Origin: Cavenderia fasciculata
Taxonomy: Eukaryota; Evosea; Eumycetozoa; Acytosteliales; Cavenderiaceae
NCBI RefSeq assembly: GCF_000203815.1
Contig: NW_004457695.1
Coordinates: 1,054,001-1,118,000 of the forward strand
Direction of reading: 5' to 3'
DNA length: 64,000 bases
Every line of letters begins with the position of its first letter. The first letter of the stretch is position 1. A program made the translations under genes and the position numbers. Shown piece after piece: positions 23,153 through 34,419 of this stretch. The notes beneath the pieces are model-generated. The model searched no databases. It saw only the letters and a program-made list of their open reading frames with translations, and was not told the origin of the DNA.

Positions 23153-25657
23153 TTATTTTGAAAAGATAACAGTTTCAGAACGTTTTTGACGATCTGGAAC
23201 TGATCCAGGTTTAATTTGAGAGGCAGGATGTTTGATGAGTTCATTTGGAACGATATTGTTTGTGTTGGTAAGCATATTTTTGAGATTGTACATGATTTCA
23301 GTATCCTTGTCGGTGATGAGTGATGAGGCTAGACCTTCCATACCGGCACGACCAGTACGACCGATACGATGAGTGTAATCTTCAATGTTGTTTGGCATGT
23401 CATAGTTGATGACGTGGGTAACACCCTCGACGTGGATACCTCTGGATGCAACGTCGGTGGCAATGAGTACACCATACTTTCTCTTTTTGAAACCTTCAAG
23501 TGCCATCTCACGTTGTTCTTGTGAACGACCGCTGTGAAGCGAGGTGGATGACAGACCACACTCTTGGACGATTTCCATGATGATCTCGCAATGCTTCTTT
23601 TTGTTGACAAAGACAATGATGGGGGGTGGTGGACCCGATGTCAAGAGACTGCTCATCTGTTGGTGCTTGTCATTGTCTGACTTTACAAAGATGACTGTCT
23701 GCTTGATACGATCGACTGCCTTGCCAGCCTCACCTATGATAACGTGTACTGGACGACGTAAATACTTGCGCGACAGTCTCTCTACCTTGGGTGGCATCGT
23801 AGCCGAGTAGAGGATGGTTGTACGGTAGACGCGGTGACGGTCGCGTTCCTGTTTCTCTGCTTCTTCTTCATTTTCAGATTTGAGGAATGCGCTTGGCATG
23901 GCGTCCAACACTGACTCTACTTGCAACTCAAAGCCCATGTCTATCATCATATCGGCTTCATCCAACACGACATAGTTGCATTGGTTGAGTACAAGATAAC
24001 GCTTTTCTAGACAGTCGTTGAGACGACCTGGTGTAGCAATGACAATTTCGCATCCTTTTGACAACTGATATATCTGCTCTTCAATCGGCTGACCACCAAC
24101 CAATGCAACCGTACGATACCCTAAAAAGTTGGCAAACACCCTAGCTTCCTTTTCAATCTGCAATGCCAACTCTCTAGTTGGTGCCATGACCACCGCATAT
24201 GGACCGTCCTGCTCGCTCTCTTTGGTCATTCTAGGTTGTTTGGAGATGTATACCAACATGGGAATGACAAATGCTGCAGTCTTACCAGAACCCGTTTCAG
24301 CAATACCCAGCACATCACGTCCAGACAATGCGACGGGAATAGCTTGCATCTGAACAGGACTTGGTTTTTCATATCCTTGTTTGGCAATTGCTTCCAACAT
24401 GTCGGCTGGCAAACTACTCTCGCGCCAAGTACGAATAGGGTTGGGTATACTACCACCTTTGGTGGAAATATTAAAGTCTTCCTTGAATATACGCCAGTCT
24501 CTGTCTGTCATTGACCGCAAATCTTTCTTTGACCAATGTGTTGATGGGACGTCCTTTTCAGGCTCACCACTTGGTAGTCGTCGACTAGTCGATTCAAATC
24601 CTCCCATTACACCACGTCCAAATTGAGGTTTGGCTTGCACCTTGTTGGTATAGAGTGCATTGTAATCGCTACTTGTATCCTCTGCTGCATCCCATTCAAA
24701 TACAAATCTAGTTCTTTCACTCTTTTTTGGTTTCTTTTTTGCTTCTTTTTTCTCTCCATAATATTCATTCTTGATATCACTAATTTCTTTTTCTTCTTCT
24801 CTTGATCTTTTTTCTCCTGAAGTCGTAGATGAGGATGAAGATGAAGATGATTGTTGAGGTGGTGGAGGTGGTGGAGGTGGTAATGGATCTCTTCTATCAC
24901 GATTATTATTATTTCTATCATATCCTCCTCTATTATCACGATCATCTCTTCTATCACGATCATATCTATTGTTATTATCTCTTCTATTATTGTCAACTCT
25001 ATTATCTCCTCCTCTATGATCATCCCTTCTATCACGATCATATCTATTGTTATTATCTCTTCTATTGTCACGATCATCTCTTCCATCTCTTCTATTGTCA
25101 CGACCATCTCTATTATCTCTATTATCTCTTCTATCATAACCACCTCTTCCTCCATCTCTTCGATCGTCTCGACGATCATCTCTTCCTCCATCTCTTCTAT
25201 CATCCCGACGATCTCTATTGTCACGATCATCACGACGATCTCTATTATCTCTATCTCTATCCTTTCTATCATCAGAAGTTGTAGATGATTTTGAAGTGAT
25301 ATAATCAAGTGGATTGACATTGATGAGTTCTTCTTGAAGCTTGGTCGATCCATTGATATCCATATCAACGTCATCTGAAAACAAAGCATTGAGTCGTTCC
25401 AATGATTTCTTCTTTTCCAACTCTTTCTCTTTCTTTTGTTTCTCATCCTCTTCTAGTTGTTTCTTTGATGCAGCTGCCTTTCTTGCCGCAGCTGACATGA
25501 ATTGAACAGGTTTTACAACATTGGTAGTTGATGATTGTCCCTGTTGTTGTTGATGACCAAGAAGAAGAAGAGCAGGATCATTATTAATTGTTAGTGAATT
25601 AAATTCATAATTTAATATTGGTAGAGATGATAGAGTTGATTGATTATGACCATACAT
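23153..25657 (-). CDS. ddx23: DEAD-box RNA helicase Prp28/DDX23 (U5 snRNP splicing factor)
   Basis: Single exon, 834 residues from the ATG at 25657. A longer open frame extends upstream, but its AT-rich Tyr/Asn/Phe leader looks untranslated. The N-terminal third has SAAARKAAASKKQLEEDEKQ and a long Arg-Asp repeat block, the counterpart of the RS/RD domain of DDX23. The family hallmark FVFEWDAAEDTSSDYN precedes the helicase core. The core has the Q motif, AETGSGKT, PTRELALQ, TPGRL, DEAD, SAT, RGIHVEGV and HRIGRTGRAG. Prp28 displaces U1 from the 5' splice site in exchange for U6. All ATPase residues are present. Confidence 0.95.
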   Translation of the reverse strand: MYGHNQSTLSSLPILNYEFNSLTINNDPALLLLGHQQQQGQSSTTNVVKPVQFMSAAARKAAASKKQLEEDEKQKKEKELEKKKSLERLNALFSDDVDMDINGSTKLQEELINVNPLDYITSKSSTTSDDRKDRDRDNRDRRDDRDNRDRRDDRRDGGRDDRRDDRRDGGRGGYDRRDNRDNRDGRDNRRDGRDDRDNRRDNNNRYDRDRRDDHRGGDNRVDNNRRDNNNRYDRDRRDDRDNRGGYDRNNNNRDRRDPLPPPPPPPPQQSSSSSSSSTTSGEKRSREEEKEISDIKNEYYGEKKEAKKKPKKSERTRFVFEWDAAEDTSSDYNALYTNKVQAKPQFGRGVMGGFESTSRRLPSGEPEKDVPSTHWSKKDLRSMTDRDWRIFKEDFNISTKGGSIPNPIRTWRESSLPADMLEAIAKQGYEKPSPVQMQAIPVALSGRDVLGIAETGSGKTAAFVIPMLVYISKQPRMTKESEQDGPYAVVMAPTRELALQIEKEARVFANFLGYRTVALVGGQPIEEQIYQLSKGCEIVIATPGRLNDCLEKRYLVLNQCNYVVLDEADMMIDMGFELQVESVLDAMPSAFLKSENEEEAEKQERDRHRVYRTTILYSATMPPKVERLSRKYLRRPVHVIIGEAGKAVDRIKQTVIFVKSDNDKHQQMSSLLTSGPPPPIIVFVNKKKHCEIIMEIVQECGLSSTSLHSGRSQEQREMALEGFKKRKYGVLIATDVASRGIHVEGVTHVINYDMPNNIEDYTHRIGRTGRAGMEGLASSLITDKDTEIMYNLKNMLTNTNNIVPNELIKHPASQIKPGSVPDRQKRSETVIFSK

Positions 25658-26212
25658 GATTAAATAGAAATAGTTGTTGTTAGTTATATATATAAAGTTT
25701 AAAGAATAATAATCAATCAATCAAATTTGTTCATACATTGTTGTTATTGTTATTGTTATTACTCCACATTGAATAATAATCTTTAAAGCAACTTCAACTG
25801 CTCACTACTGATGAAAATACTAAAATGAATGAGATATAACTAACAAATCTCTTTTTGAAATTTAATTAACTTAAATCAATTTTTCAACAATGAAAATAAA
25901 TTTATTATATATATCAATTTAAATACATTTATTTATCTCTTTGTAATTATTTGTATAGAATGAAATTTAGATGAACTTTAAATTAGTTTCCAACTTTCGG
26001 TTTTAGTATTTATAAAAAAAAAAAAACTAATACTATGGTATTTAAAATAAATAAATAAAAATAAAAATTTCATTGGTGAACAAGCTCTCAGTGAAGAAGA
26101 AAAACGAATAGTTGTGTCAGAGAGAGACTGAGTCGTTTTTATCATTAAAACGTAATATTAGTATTAGTATTTAGTATTTAGTATTTAGTATTAGTATAGT
26201 ATTAATTTCAAT
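25658..26212. other. Divergent promoter between DDX23 and DnaJ genes
   Basis: This is AT-rich DNA with a poly(A) run near 26010 and (TATTTAG)n-like short repeats just before the DnaJ start at about 26150-26200. No coding signal is present. Confidence 0.45.
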
Positions 26213-27740
26213 ATGAATAAAGTAATTGTTGGTGGAGCAACAAACCTATATCAAAAGAAATTGGTATCAGCAGTATTCACTGTGACAGCACCAACTCTTA
26301 GATCATACACCACCGCCACCACAAAGAAATCAAATAATCAACAACAACAACAACAACAACAACAAACTATTAAATGTACCAAATGTAAAGCACACAATCA
26401 TCATCATCATCAATCATCATCCAACTATTTATTCAACAACAACAACAACAACAATGAAAATAACAAAAGATTCTTTAGATCAACATCACCACAACTTGAA
26501 GAGAAGAGAGATCTCTATGAGGTATTAGATGTACCTAAAAGCGCAACTAAACAAGATATTAAAAAAGCTTTCTATGCTGTAAGTACTTATTAATTAACAA
26601 ACACAGTCTATTTGATTTTCTATCCTAAGACTCATTTACTTACTTCTTCTTTATCTTTTACTTTTATAGTTGGCAAAGAAATATCATCCAGATACAAATC
26701 AAGGAGATCCAAATGCACACAAGAGATTCTCAGAGATTACCAATGCATATGATGTATTGTCAGATGAAAACAAGAGAGCAATGTACGATGCTCAAGGACA
26801 TCAAGGTGCTACGGCCGATTATGGTGATTTCAATCCAAACAGTCATCAAAACATGGAAGAGATGTTTCAAAACTTTGATTTGGGCGATCTTTTTGGACAA
26901 GGGTTTGGCGGACAAGCCGGTGGAAAGGTGAATGGTTCGGACATTCAGATCAAGCTGCACTTGGATTTCATGGACGCTGTCAATGGGTGCAACAAGGACG
27001 TGTCGTTCCACGGCGCATCGTCGTGCTCGACTTGTGACGGCTCGGGTGCCAAGCCGGGTACCAAGGCCACCAACTGTAAGCCATGTCACGGTACAGGTAC
27101 TACCACCAAGTCGAACGGCTTTTTCGCCTTTCAATCGACATGTAAGACCTGCAAGGGCACGGGTAAACAAATCAAAGATCCGTGTGGAACATGTCGTGGA
27201 AAGGGTAGCACCCAAGGTACGCGTACACTCAACATCAAGATCCCACAGGGTGTCAATAATGGCATGAACATCAAACTCACAGGCCAAGGAGAGCCAGGTG
27301 AGCGTGGTGGTCGCAAGGGTAACCTCTATGTCAACGTGTCGGTTGGACAACACGAGCTCTTTAGACGTGAGGGCAACGATATTCACTTGGACGTTCCCAT
27401 CACCTTGGCACAAGCTATTCTCGGCTCAACCGTCACCATCCCAACTCTTTCAGGTGAGGTCGATTTGAAAGTGACACCAGGCACGCAGCCAGGTGAAAAG
27501 CGTGTTCTCAGAAACAAGGGTGTTCGTTCAGTCAACGATGCATCCTATGGCAACCAATACGTACACTTTGTCGTCACCATTCCAAAGAATGTCAACGACA
27601 AACAAAAACAACTGATCCAAGAATTTGATCAAGAAGAGAAAAACAGAAATGGTCCTCTCGATAGTCTTACTCATCCAATTCTATCTATTTGGAACAGCGC
27701 TATGAAGAGATGGAGGGAATACTCAAAAGGCCAAAAATAG
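26213..27740 (+). CDS. Mitochondrial DnaJ/Hsp40 co-chaperone (Mdj1/DNAJA3 type)
   Basis: Exons 26213-26578 and 26670-27740 give 478 residues. The first ~95 are basic and Ser/Thr-rich with Gln, His and Asn runs, consistent with a mitochondrial presequence. The J domain begins [20 protein letters not shown] and contains the HPD tripeptide. A Gly/Phe-rich linker follows ([16 protein letters not shown]). The zinc-finger region has four CxxCxGxG units ([32 protein letters not shown]), and the C-terminal substrate-binding domains are complete. The intron lies within the J domain. It should stimulate the matrix Hsp70. All key residues are intact. Confidence 0.94.
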
Positions 27741-28079
27741 GAAACTAAAAGAAAAAAATAAAGAAAAAGAAATACAAAAAAGAAAACTATAATAACTAAA
27801 AATCAAAAAAAAAAGTTTTTTTTTCCAAACTCGGCACCCATTTTTTAAAACCAAACCAACAACCTAGAATCGATCGGACCTTCAACAAAACAAATATCTA
27901 TCCCAAAAAACAGATAACAACATATATAACTGCAAAACAAGAGGATCTGATGTATGTGAGGAGATCATAACAACAATCATATTCCAACTGTTGCCAAAGT
28001 GACAACATTAAAAGGTGTGATAAAGTGTAAAAGTCATCATAAAAGTAATAGATATAATAATAGAATATATCACATCACA
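27741..28079. other. Intergenic
   Basis: A-rich 3' flank of the DnaJ gene and upstream flank of the lectin/IPT/EGF gene. No feature was found beyond A/T runs. Confidence 0.4.
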
Positions 28080-30722
28080 ATGACACATTTAATAGTACTA
28101 GTAGTAGCTGTTTTATTGTTTTATATTACTCCCATTCATTGTCAAGGTGATCTTGTTTGGTCAACTTCGACCGAAGGAAATGGTCACGAATACAAATATT
28201 TTTTATTACAAGGTTCGAGTCGTACGATCTATGATGCGATGGATCAATGTTTGGGTTATGGAAACAGTACATTTACATCATATCTTGTCGCAATTGATTC
28301 AAAACAAGAATCTGATTTTATTAAACCCTATATAAATTGGAATCTATCGATATGGATTGGAAGTGGACCAGGAACCAATCAACCATTATTTAATATGTTT
28401 AAATAGATCAACTCTATATTAAAATTAATTAATTAATCATTTTGTTACAGGATATTGCCCATTCAATGCAGGTGAAACTTCTTTACCTCCTGTAGAGAGG
28501 ATTTTATTTTCATCAGAGAACAGACATGGGATCTTAATAATGCTGGTGTTAATGATGTTGCATTCGAAATATGTGAATTAGAACCCATTTCAGAGGTATA
28601 TGTTCCATCAATCGGTACAGATGGAGGATCAATAACAATCAACAACAATCTATCACAATTCAACATTTCAACAATCAACATTACATTTTACAATCCTCCA
28701 AACAACTCTCGAAATCATGTCACATAACTCAAACAGATAAAACATCAGTCACTTGTATAGTTCCACGTCTATCTGGATTTCATAATGTAATTGTTCAAGA
28801 TGATAGTGGAGTCAGCTCAACACTATGCATGGCAACCATATCCACCATTTATCAAAGCTGTCTATCCATCATTCACTGCCAATGGGTCGTTAGTCACACT
28901 GATTGGTGATAACTTTGGTGATGACACCAACAATCGAATATCTGTAAATGTTTCAACATCAAATATTCCATGTAATATTAAGTTTGCAACATCAACTCAA
29001 ATTATTTGTCAACTCGAATCATCTCTTGTTGGAACAACCAAACTCCTTCCGATTTCAATTTCAGTTGATGATATTTATACTCAAACCTATAAACCTCATA
29101 TTTGAATGTTATCAATATTTAAATAATATCATTATATAGTAATAGTAGTATGAATTCAAATCTAATTTAACTCTTTTTTTCAAATAGTCTGTGACAATAG
29201 ATTCTATTCAACTATTCTATTTGGTGGAGAATATGAAACATTCAATCAATTAATAATTGACAATATAAAAATGGAGGCAACACCGATACCTCCATTTATT
29301 GGTGCATTCGAAACAGAAGATATGTATCAATGTTATTATCAATCATTGAATATGATTGGATATGAATCATTTAGATTTTGGCAAGGTGTTTCATACAACA
29401 ACAGTAACAGTGATGGTTTTACAAGAAATAATGGTCCATTCAAAGGAACACCATCTCCATTGTATAAATCTACTATTGCTCCAGATGTGACTCGATCAAG
29501 TAATATTCTATTTAATATTAATGATAGAGTTGTCTCATCCACCGTTGAAAATGTAAAATATTGTACACCATTGATTACATTTTATACAAATGATACACCT
29601 ACCATTGATAGTGTTATCAATATTCAATTTGGACAAGCATCACTCGTTACAATCAAAGGTAATCATTTTGGAAAAGATCATTCATATGTTTTGATATTAA
29701 TCTATGGACAACAATGCAAGTCACCAAGATTTATTGGAGAGAGTAATAAACAAATCACATGTTTATTGGATGTTGGTTTAAAACCCCAATCTGATAATAT
29801 CATGATCAGAGTAGCTGAAATGTTTACATCGATACCTCTCAAACAATGTTACAAAGACTGTAATAATAGAGGTCTATGCGACTTTCTCATTGGTAGTTGC
29901 CAATGCGAAATTGGTTATGACCCCCATGTGGATTGTTCATCATTGGCGAATAGATATCAACTACTCACCACAACAGTATTTAAAATTACAACATCAACTC
30001 TATCGACCAGTCAACCGATTAGGGGTGTTATAGTCAATTTTACAACTGGAGTTCAAATCATTCGAGAAATCGATCAAGACAACTCAATCATTCGATCAAT
30101 TTCGATGGATTCAGTATCTTGGACACAAGTCAATCAAACACAAGATAATCTGACATCTTTTAATGAATCAATATTCCATGGTACAATCAACAATCAATCG
30201 ACCAAGATCCAAATCAAAATTGGTCAATTCTATAACACTACGATCAGTACCTTTGCCGGTGAAGATATGCAAATGCCATCAAATTCTCTCAAATATACTA
30301 TCAAAATAATTGACTGGGTATGGTCATCGCCATACAACACTCTACAAGTTATTTTCCATTCAAGATCAGATTCAGTTGAATATGATGAGTGTGGAGTCAA
30401 AAAAGCTTACAGAAGCATATCACCTGGTAATCAAGTCATATGGACTCGAATTCAAGTTGGAAGAACGCTCCTCAATTGTAAAATAGCGAGTCGAATGATT
30501 ATCGATAACTCCACGATGATGCCATCCAAAATCACCATTCTTCGAGACGATGATGCACTCTCTCAACAAATCTACAATCAAGGATTGAATCTTTTAACCA
30601 CTTTCAATATCCCACGGTTCAGTGAATCAGTTGAACTCGATCCTGTTTTCAACGCACTCATTCTTGATGATGACTCCAATCTGCCATATCAATGTACAGA
30701 AAAAAAAAAATTCTTGTTTTAA
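28080..30722 (+). pseudogene. Disrupted surface-protein gene: signal peptide, C-type-lectin-like, IPT/TIG, EGF
   Basis: The start at 28080 gives a signal peptide (MTHLIVLVVAVLLFYITPIH). A C-type-lectin-like region follows, and part of it reads WDLNNAGVNDVAFEICELEP. IPT/TIG-like segments come next (PPFIKAVYPSFTANGSLVTL). A long open stretch at 29271-30722 contains an EGF-like module (CYKDCNNRGLCDFLIGSCQC) and a Ser/Thr-rich beta domain. Dictyostelid surface and adhesion proteins with this architecture normally end in a TM helix, but here the frame closes at an A9 run (CTEKKKFLF). Two stretches have intron-like GT...AG signals (about 28395-28450 and 29105-29188). The frame also changes near 28500-28535, 28725 and 28800 without good splice sites. 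Either this is a decaying gene or the assembly has several indels. Confidence 0.6.
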
Positions 30723-31005
30723 TAACCAATAAACGTTTAATGTTGTTGTTATTATTGTTTAATAATTTAATTTTATTCTTGGATTGTTGTAAACTTTTTC
30801 TTTTTTTTTTTTTTTTTTTGTTTGTTTTGTTTTTGTTTTTTCCTCTCCTTTTGTTGTTTTAAAAGTTTGTAATTATATATATATGTTTTGGAAAAGGATA
30901 AAAGTTTTGATTGTTTTGGACATGTGATGAGTTTCGGTGGAGTTGATAATTAATTAATTTGTGACAGTATAGTTTTTCTTTTTTTTTTTTTTTTTCTATT
31001 TTTTT

Positions 31006-33775
31006 TTAAAGAGAAACTGGAGGTTCACAAACTAATGAATAATGCCTAATGACCTCATCATCATAAAGTTCTTGGGGAGGTTTTGATAAAATCTTTTGAA
31101 TGGATGGGACTGGACGGAACGAGTAGAGGCCAGATGAGAGGAGTTGTTGAGCAAAAAGGATTTTTCTAGAGAGCTGACGATAGTGGAAAAAGTTGACGAT
31201 GCCGCCTGGTAACAGCTTGGGACTGCTCGTTTCTATATAAATGAGCTCGTCAAGTAAGAGACGCACGTGAGGGATGCTGGGAGATTGGGCGTCTTGGAGT
31301 CTCTCACGATAACGTTTGTAGTCGTTTTCCTTGGAGACAAATAATTTGAGAGTGTCGAGGGTGCCCGACAACTTGCCAGGGAGAGCGTTGAAAGTGTCAG
31401 AGAGACGTTCGACTGCGCTGTTGGCGAGACCTTCCATGATACAAAAGACACTGGCAAAGTCGCCGTGCTGCAAGCAGCGCTCGGCACACTCGATGAATCG
31501 CTCGAGCGTGGCGACACGCTTGACCTTTTGCGACTGCTTGACGATCTCTGTACTGACAAAACGAACGAGGTCGTCATAGTGCTCGAGAAAAGTGTGAATG
31601 TTGGCGGCGGGACGACTGCCAATAAGAGGTGCGCCGATCCACGGACCGCCTGTAGCAGCCTGGCTTGCAGAGTCGGTCAATTTCTCCCAACAAAACTCTA
31701 GGTATTCACGAGACTGGATCTGTGTAAAGTTGGCGCCATTGATGATGGAGAATTGACGAGCCAACTCGATAGCGTTGACATCGGCAACATCCAAATACTC
31801 GCCAGCAGGTGGAGGTGGTAGGATGCTGGTGGGGTACTGGGTGTTGGATGACGATGCCAAAGTCGACTGCGACATTTCATTGCGCTTCTTGGTCAACTCG
31901 CCGACAAGACGTGGCTCGGCTTCTTGCACAGTGTTGAGTGTTGAAGTGAGTGAAAGAGCAGCCAAGTTGTTTTGGATGATCACTTGGTCAAACTCGTTGA
32001 GCTTGTCGACCATATCCTCATCTTGAAAGTCGGATGGGTAGTAATCGATCCATCGCTTAAAGAAAATGACCACACGCAACTGAATGACACGGTTGACACG
32101 TTTCCACGTGGCCATGTCTCCCGAGAATTGGTCGGGAGAGTTGGTGCAATAACGGTTGGTCAACAACTCGTACAAATTCTGTGGTGTCGAGAAACATCTA
32201 TAGGTCAACAACAAATCTTGAATATAAGAAGTATCATAACAATAATCTGAAGTAGCACGTTCAACCATCTTTACCAAATGATTAATCAATGCAGTTTGGT
32301 TGGATGACATCTTCTTTTTCAATGTATAATATCCTGGTGGTTTCAATGCTCCAACACGCCAATTACTTCCAAGAGTACTTTGATCTCCTGTTGATGTTCT
32401 TGGTCTTGGATGTGAACCATTTGAATCGGTTCCAGTTGTTGTTGTAGTTCCACCATTTTCTTGTAATCTAATTGTTAATCTTGATTTTGCAATGGTTGGT
32501 GATAAATTTCCATTTGTTTGTTTTTGATTATTATTATTATTATTATTATTTGTTGTAGTAGTTGTAGAAGTTGTATTATTTTGCAAATTAATAACATTTG
32601 TTTGTTGTTGTTGTTGTTGTTGTTGTGCTGGTAAAACTAAAAAAATAGGAAAAAAAGTAAGTAAATAAATATTGTTATCTTTTCTTTTATCTTTTTCTAT
32701 TTCATACCATCAGGTGATTTTAATTCATTTACAATTGGTTGTGGTACAGGAATAGCATTAAGAATCTTTAATACTTCTTCAAATTTTGGTCTTGAAAGTG
32801 GTTCATAAGTACAACATAAACTACACATATCAATTAATCTAAAGTAGAAAAAAAAAAAAAAGTTAAATAAATTAGTCCATATATATTTCTATATTTCTAT
32901 ATTTTTATATTTCTATCTTACTTTTGTGGACATCCAGGTAAAGCTTTACTTTGTAATTCAGTTGGATTAATATCAAAACAAGTTTCAGGGGTACGAACCC
33001 AAAGATCTACACCTGGTTTACGACCAGTTATGAGTTCTGCGAGGACTACACCAAAAGAGAATACATCGCACGATGTATCGTAACTCATTCCAAGTAGAAT
33101 TTCTGGAGCAACCCAACCTTCAGTGCCACACATTGTCATGTGTCTTGATTTTTTAGTCTGTTCGTTCATTCTAGCAAAACCAAAGTCACATAATCTAATT
33201 CTCTTGTGTTCATCCAACAAGATGTTCTTTGACTTTAGATCACGATGAATGATCTTTTTTGCGTGTAAAAATACCATTGCCTTTGCCAAGTCGATAGAGA
33301 TGCTCAGTCTCTTGTCCCATCCAATAATTGGTTCTTGTTTGAGTAGTTGACGTACATCACCACCAGACACAAACTCTGTGATAATATACAATCCTGTTGA
33401 ATGTACACAAATACCTGAAAATTGAACTATAAATGGATGTCTTAGACTCCTACAATTAAAAAATAAAATAGAAATAGAGAAAGAGAGAGAAAAAGATAGA
33501 GTAGGGGAGAGGGGGGAATGAGTAAGTATATATAAATTAATATTACTATTCTTTTTGTTTACATACTGAAGCATTGAAACTTCACGATCAATATATTTAA
33601 GGTATTCAGGGTCATCAGCCTTTTCAATCTTTTTGATGGCTACATCTAAACCAAGATAGACTCCCTTGAATACTGAACCAAATGAACCTTTTCCGATTCT
33701 CTCTTTGAATTCAAGTGATTCAAAGGGGATATCCCAAATTGCTTGAGTTGGTAAACCTGGATCTTGTTCTGCCAT
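31006..33775 (-). CDS. gefX: Tyrosine-kinase-like protein kinase fused to RasGEF (GefX type)
   Basis: Exons 33567-33775, 32922-33449, 32708-32838 and 31006-32636 join in frame to 832 residues. The N-terminal TKL-type kinase has the Gly loop GKGSFGSVFKG, the VAIKK lysine, HRDLKSKNI, DFG (LCDFGFARM) and the APE-like VAPEILLG, so it should be catalytic. A Gln/Asn/Thr linker separates it from a RasGEF_N domain (LVKMVERATSDYCYDTSYIQ) and a Cdc25-type catalytic domain (ANFTQIQSREYLEFCWEKLT onward). D. discoideum has the same kinase-RasGEF fusion, annotated as gefX; I use that name on architecture alone. It should couple kinase signalling to Ras activation. Confidence 0.88.
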
Positions 33776-34419
33776 TTATTATCTACCCTATCTATTATAA
33801 ACTCTCTGTTTTGTTATTACTAACTAATCTACAAAATAAAATAAAAAAAAAGAGTTGTTGTTGTTTTAAAAAAGATACAAAAGAAGAGATTGTAATACAA
33901 GATTAAAAATACAAAGAGATGATGATGATGATTGATATTACAGTAGAGAGAGAAAAGGGAGATGAATTTGAAATAGATATATATTTAAATGGGTGAGAGA
34001 GCAAAGCAAGCTTGAGATAGAATGAAAGGATTAAAAGAGGTTAAAACCCATTTGAGAGACGGGCCGTTCTCTTTGACCACACTGTCTGTGTGAGACAGAA
34101 AAAAAAGATTTTTTGTTTGTTTTTAAAAAAAAGAATCTGAAATCGAGATCGGTTAAAGCAACATAATTAAAAAAAGGACAAGAGAAGGAGTAGTACGAAA
34201 GGATCCGCCATAAATAGAGTAGAGTCTATGGTTTGATTTGTGGTTTAAATAAATTATTAATCAGGATAGAAGTATCATTCATGTTTTATTAGATGTACGT
34301 TTTTTGTGATGATGATGATGATGGCGAGGGGATTTTTGTTTTGTTGTGTAGGGTATAATTTTTTTGATAGGGTTTTCTTTTCCTCTTTCCTCTTTTGTTT
34401 CTTTTTCATTTGTTTTTTT
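33776..34419. other. Intergenic between kinase-RasGEF and Myb genes
   Basis: This is the 5' flank of the kinase-RasGEF gene and the 3' flank of the Myb gene. It contains GA-rich tracts and a perfect small hairpin, CTGTCT-GTGTG-AGACAG (about 34087-34103), followed by A-rich and T-rich runs. No gene was found. Confidence 0.4.

Noticed and set aside
24829-25446. Long ORFs in other frames (both strands) across the Prp28 Arg-Asp repeat region
   Set aside because: They arise from the repetitive GA(T)/CG(A) codons of the RD block and have no independent motifs.
26760-27413. 217-codon minus-strand ORF inside the DnaJ gene
   Set aside because: It lies entirely opposite a well-conserved DnaJ coding region with all motifs, so it is an antisense shadow.
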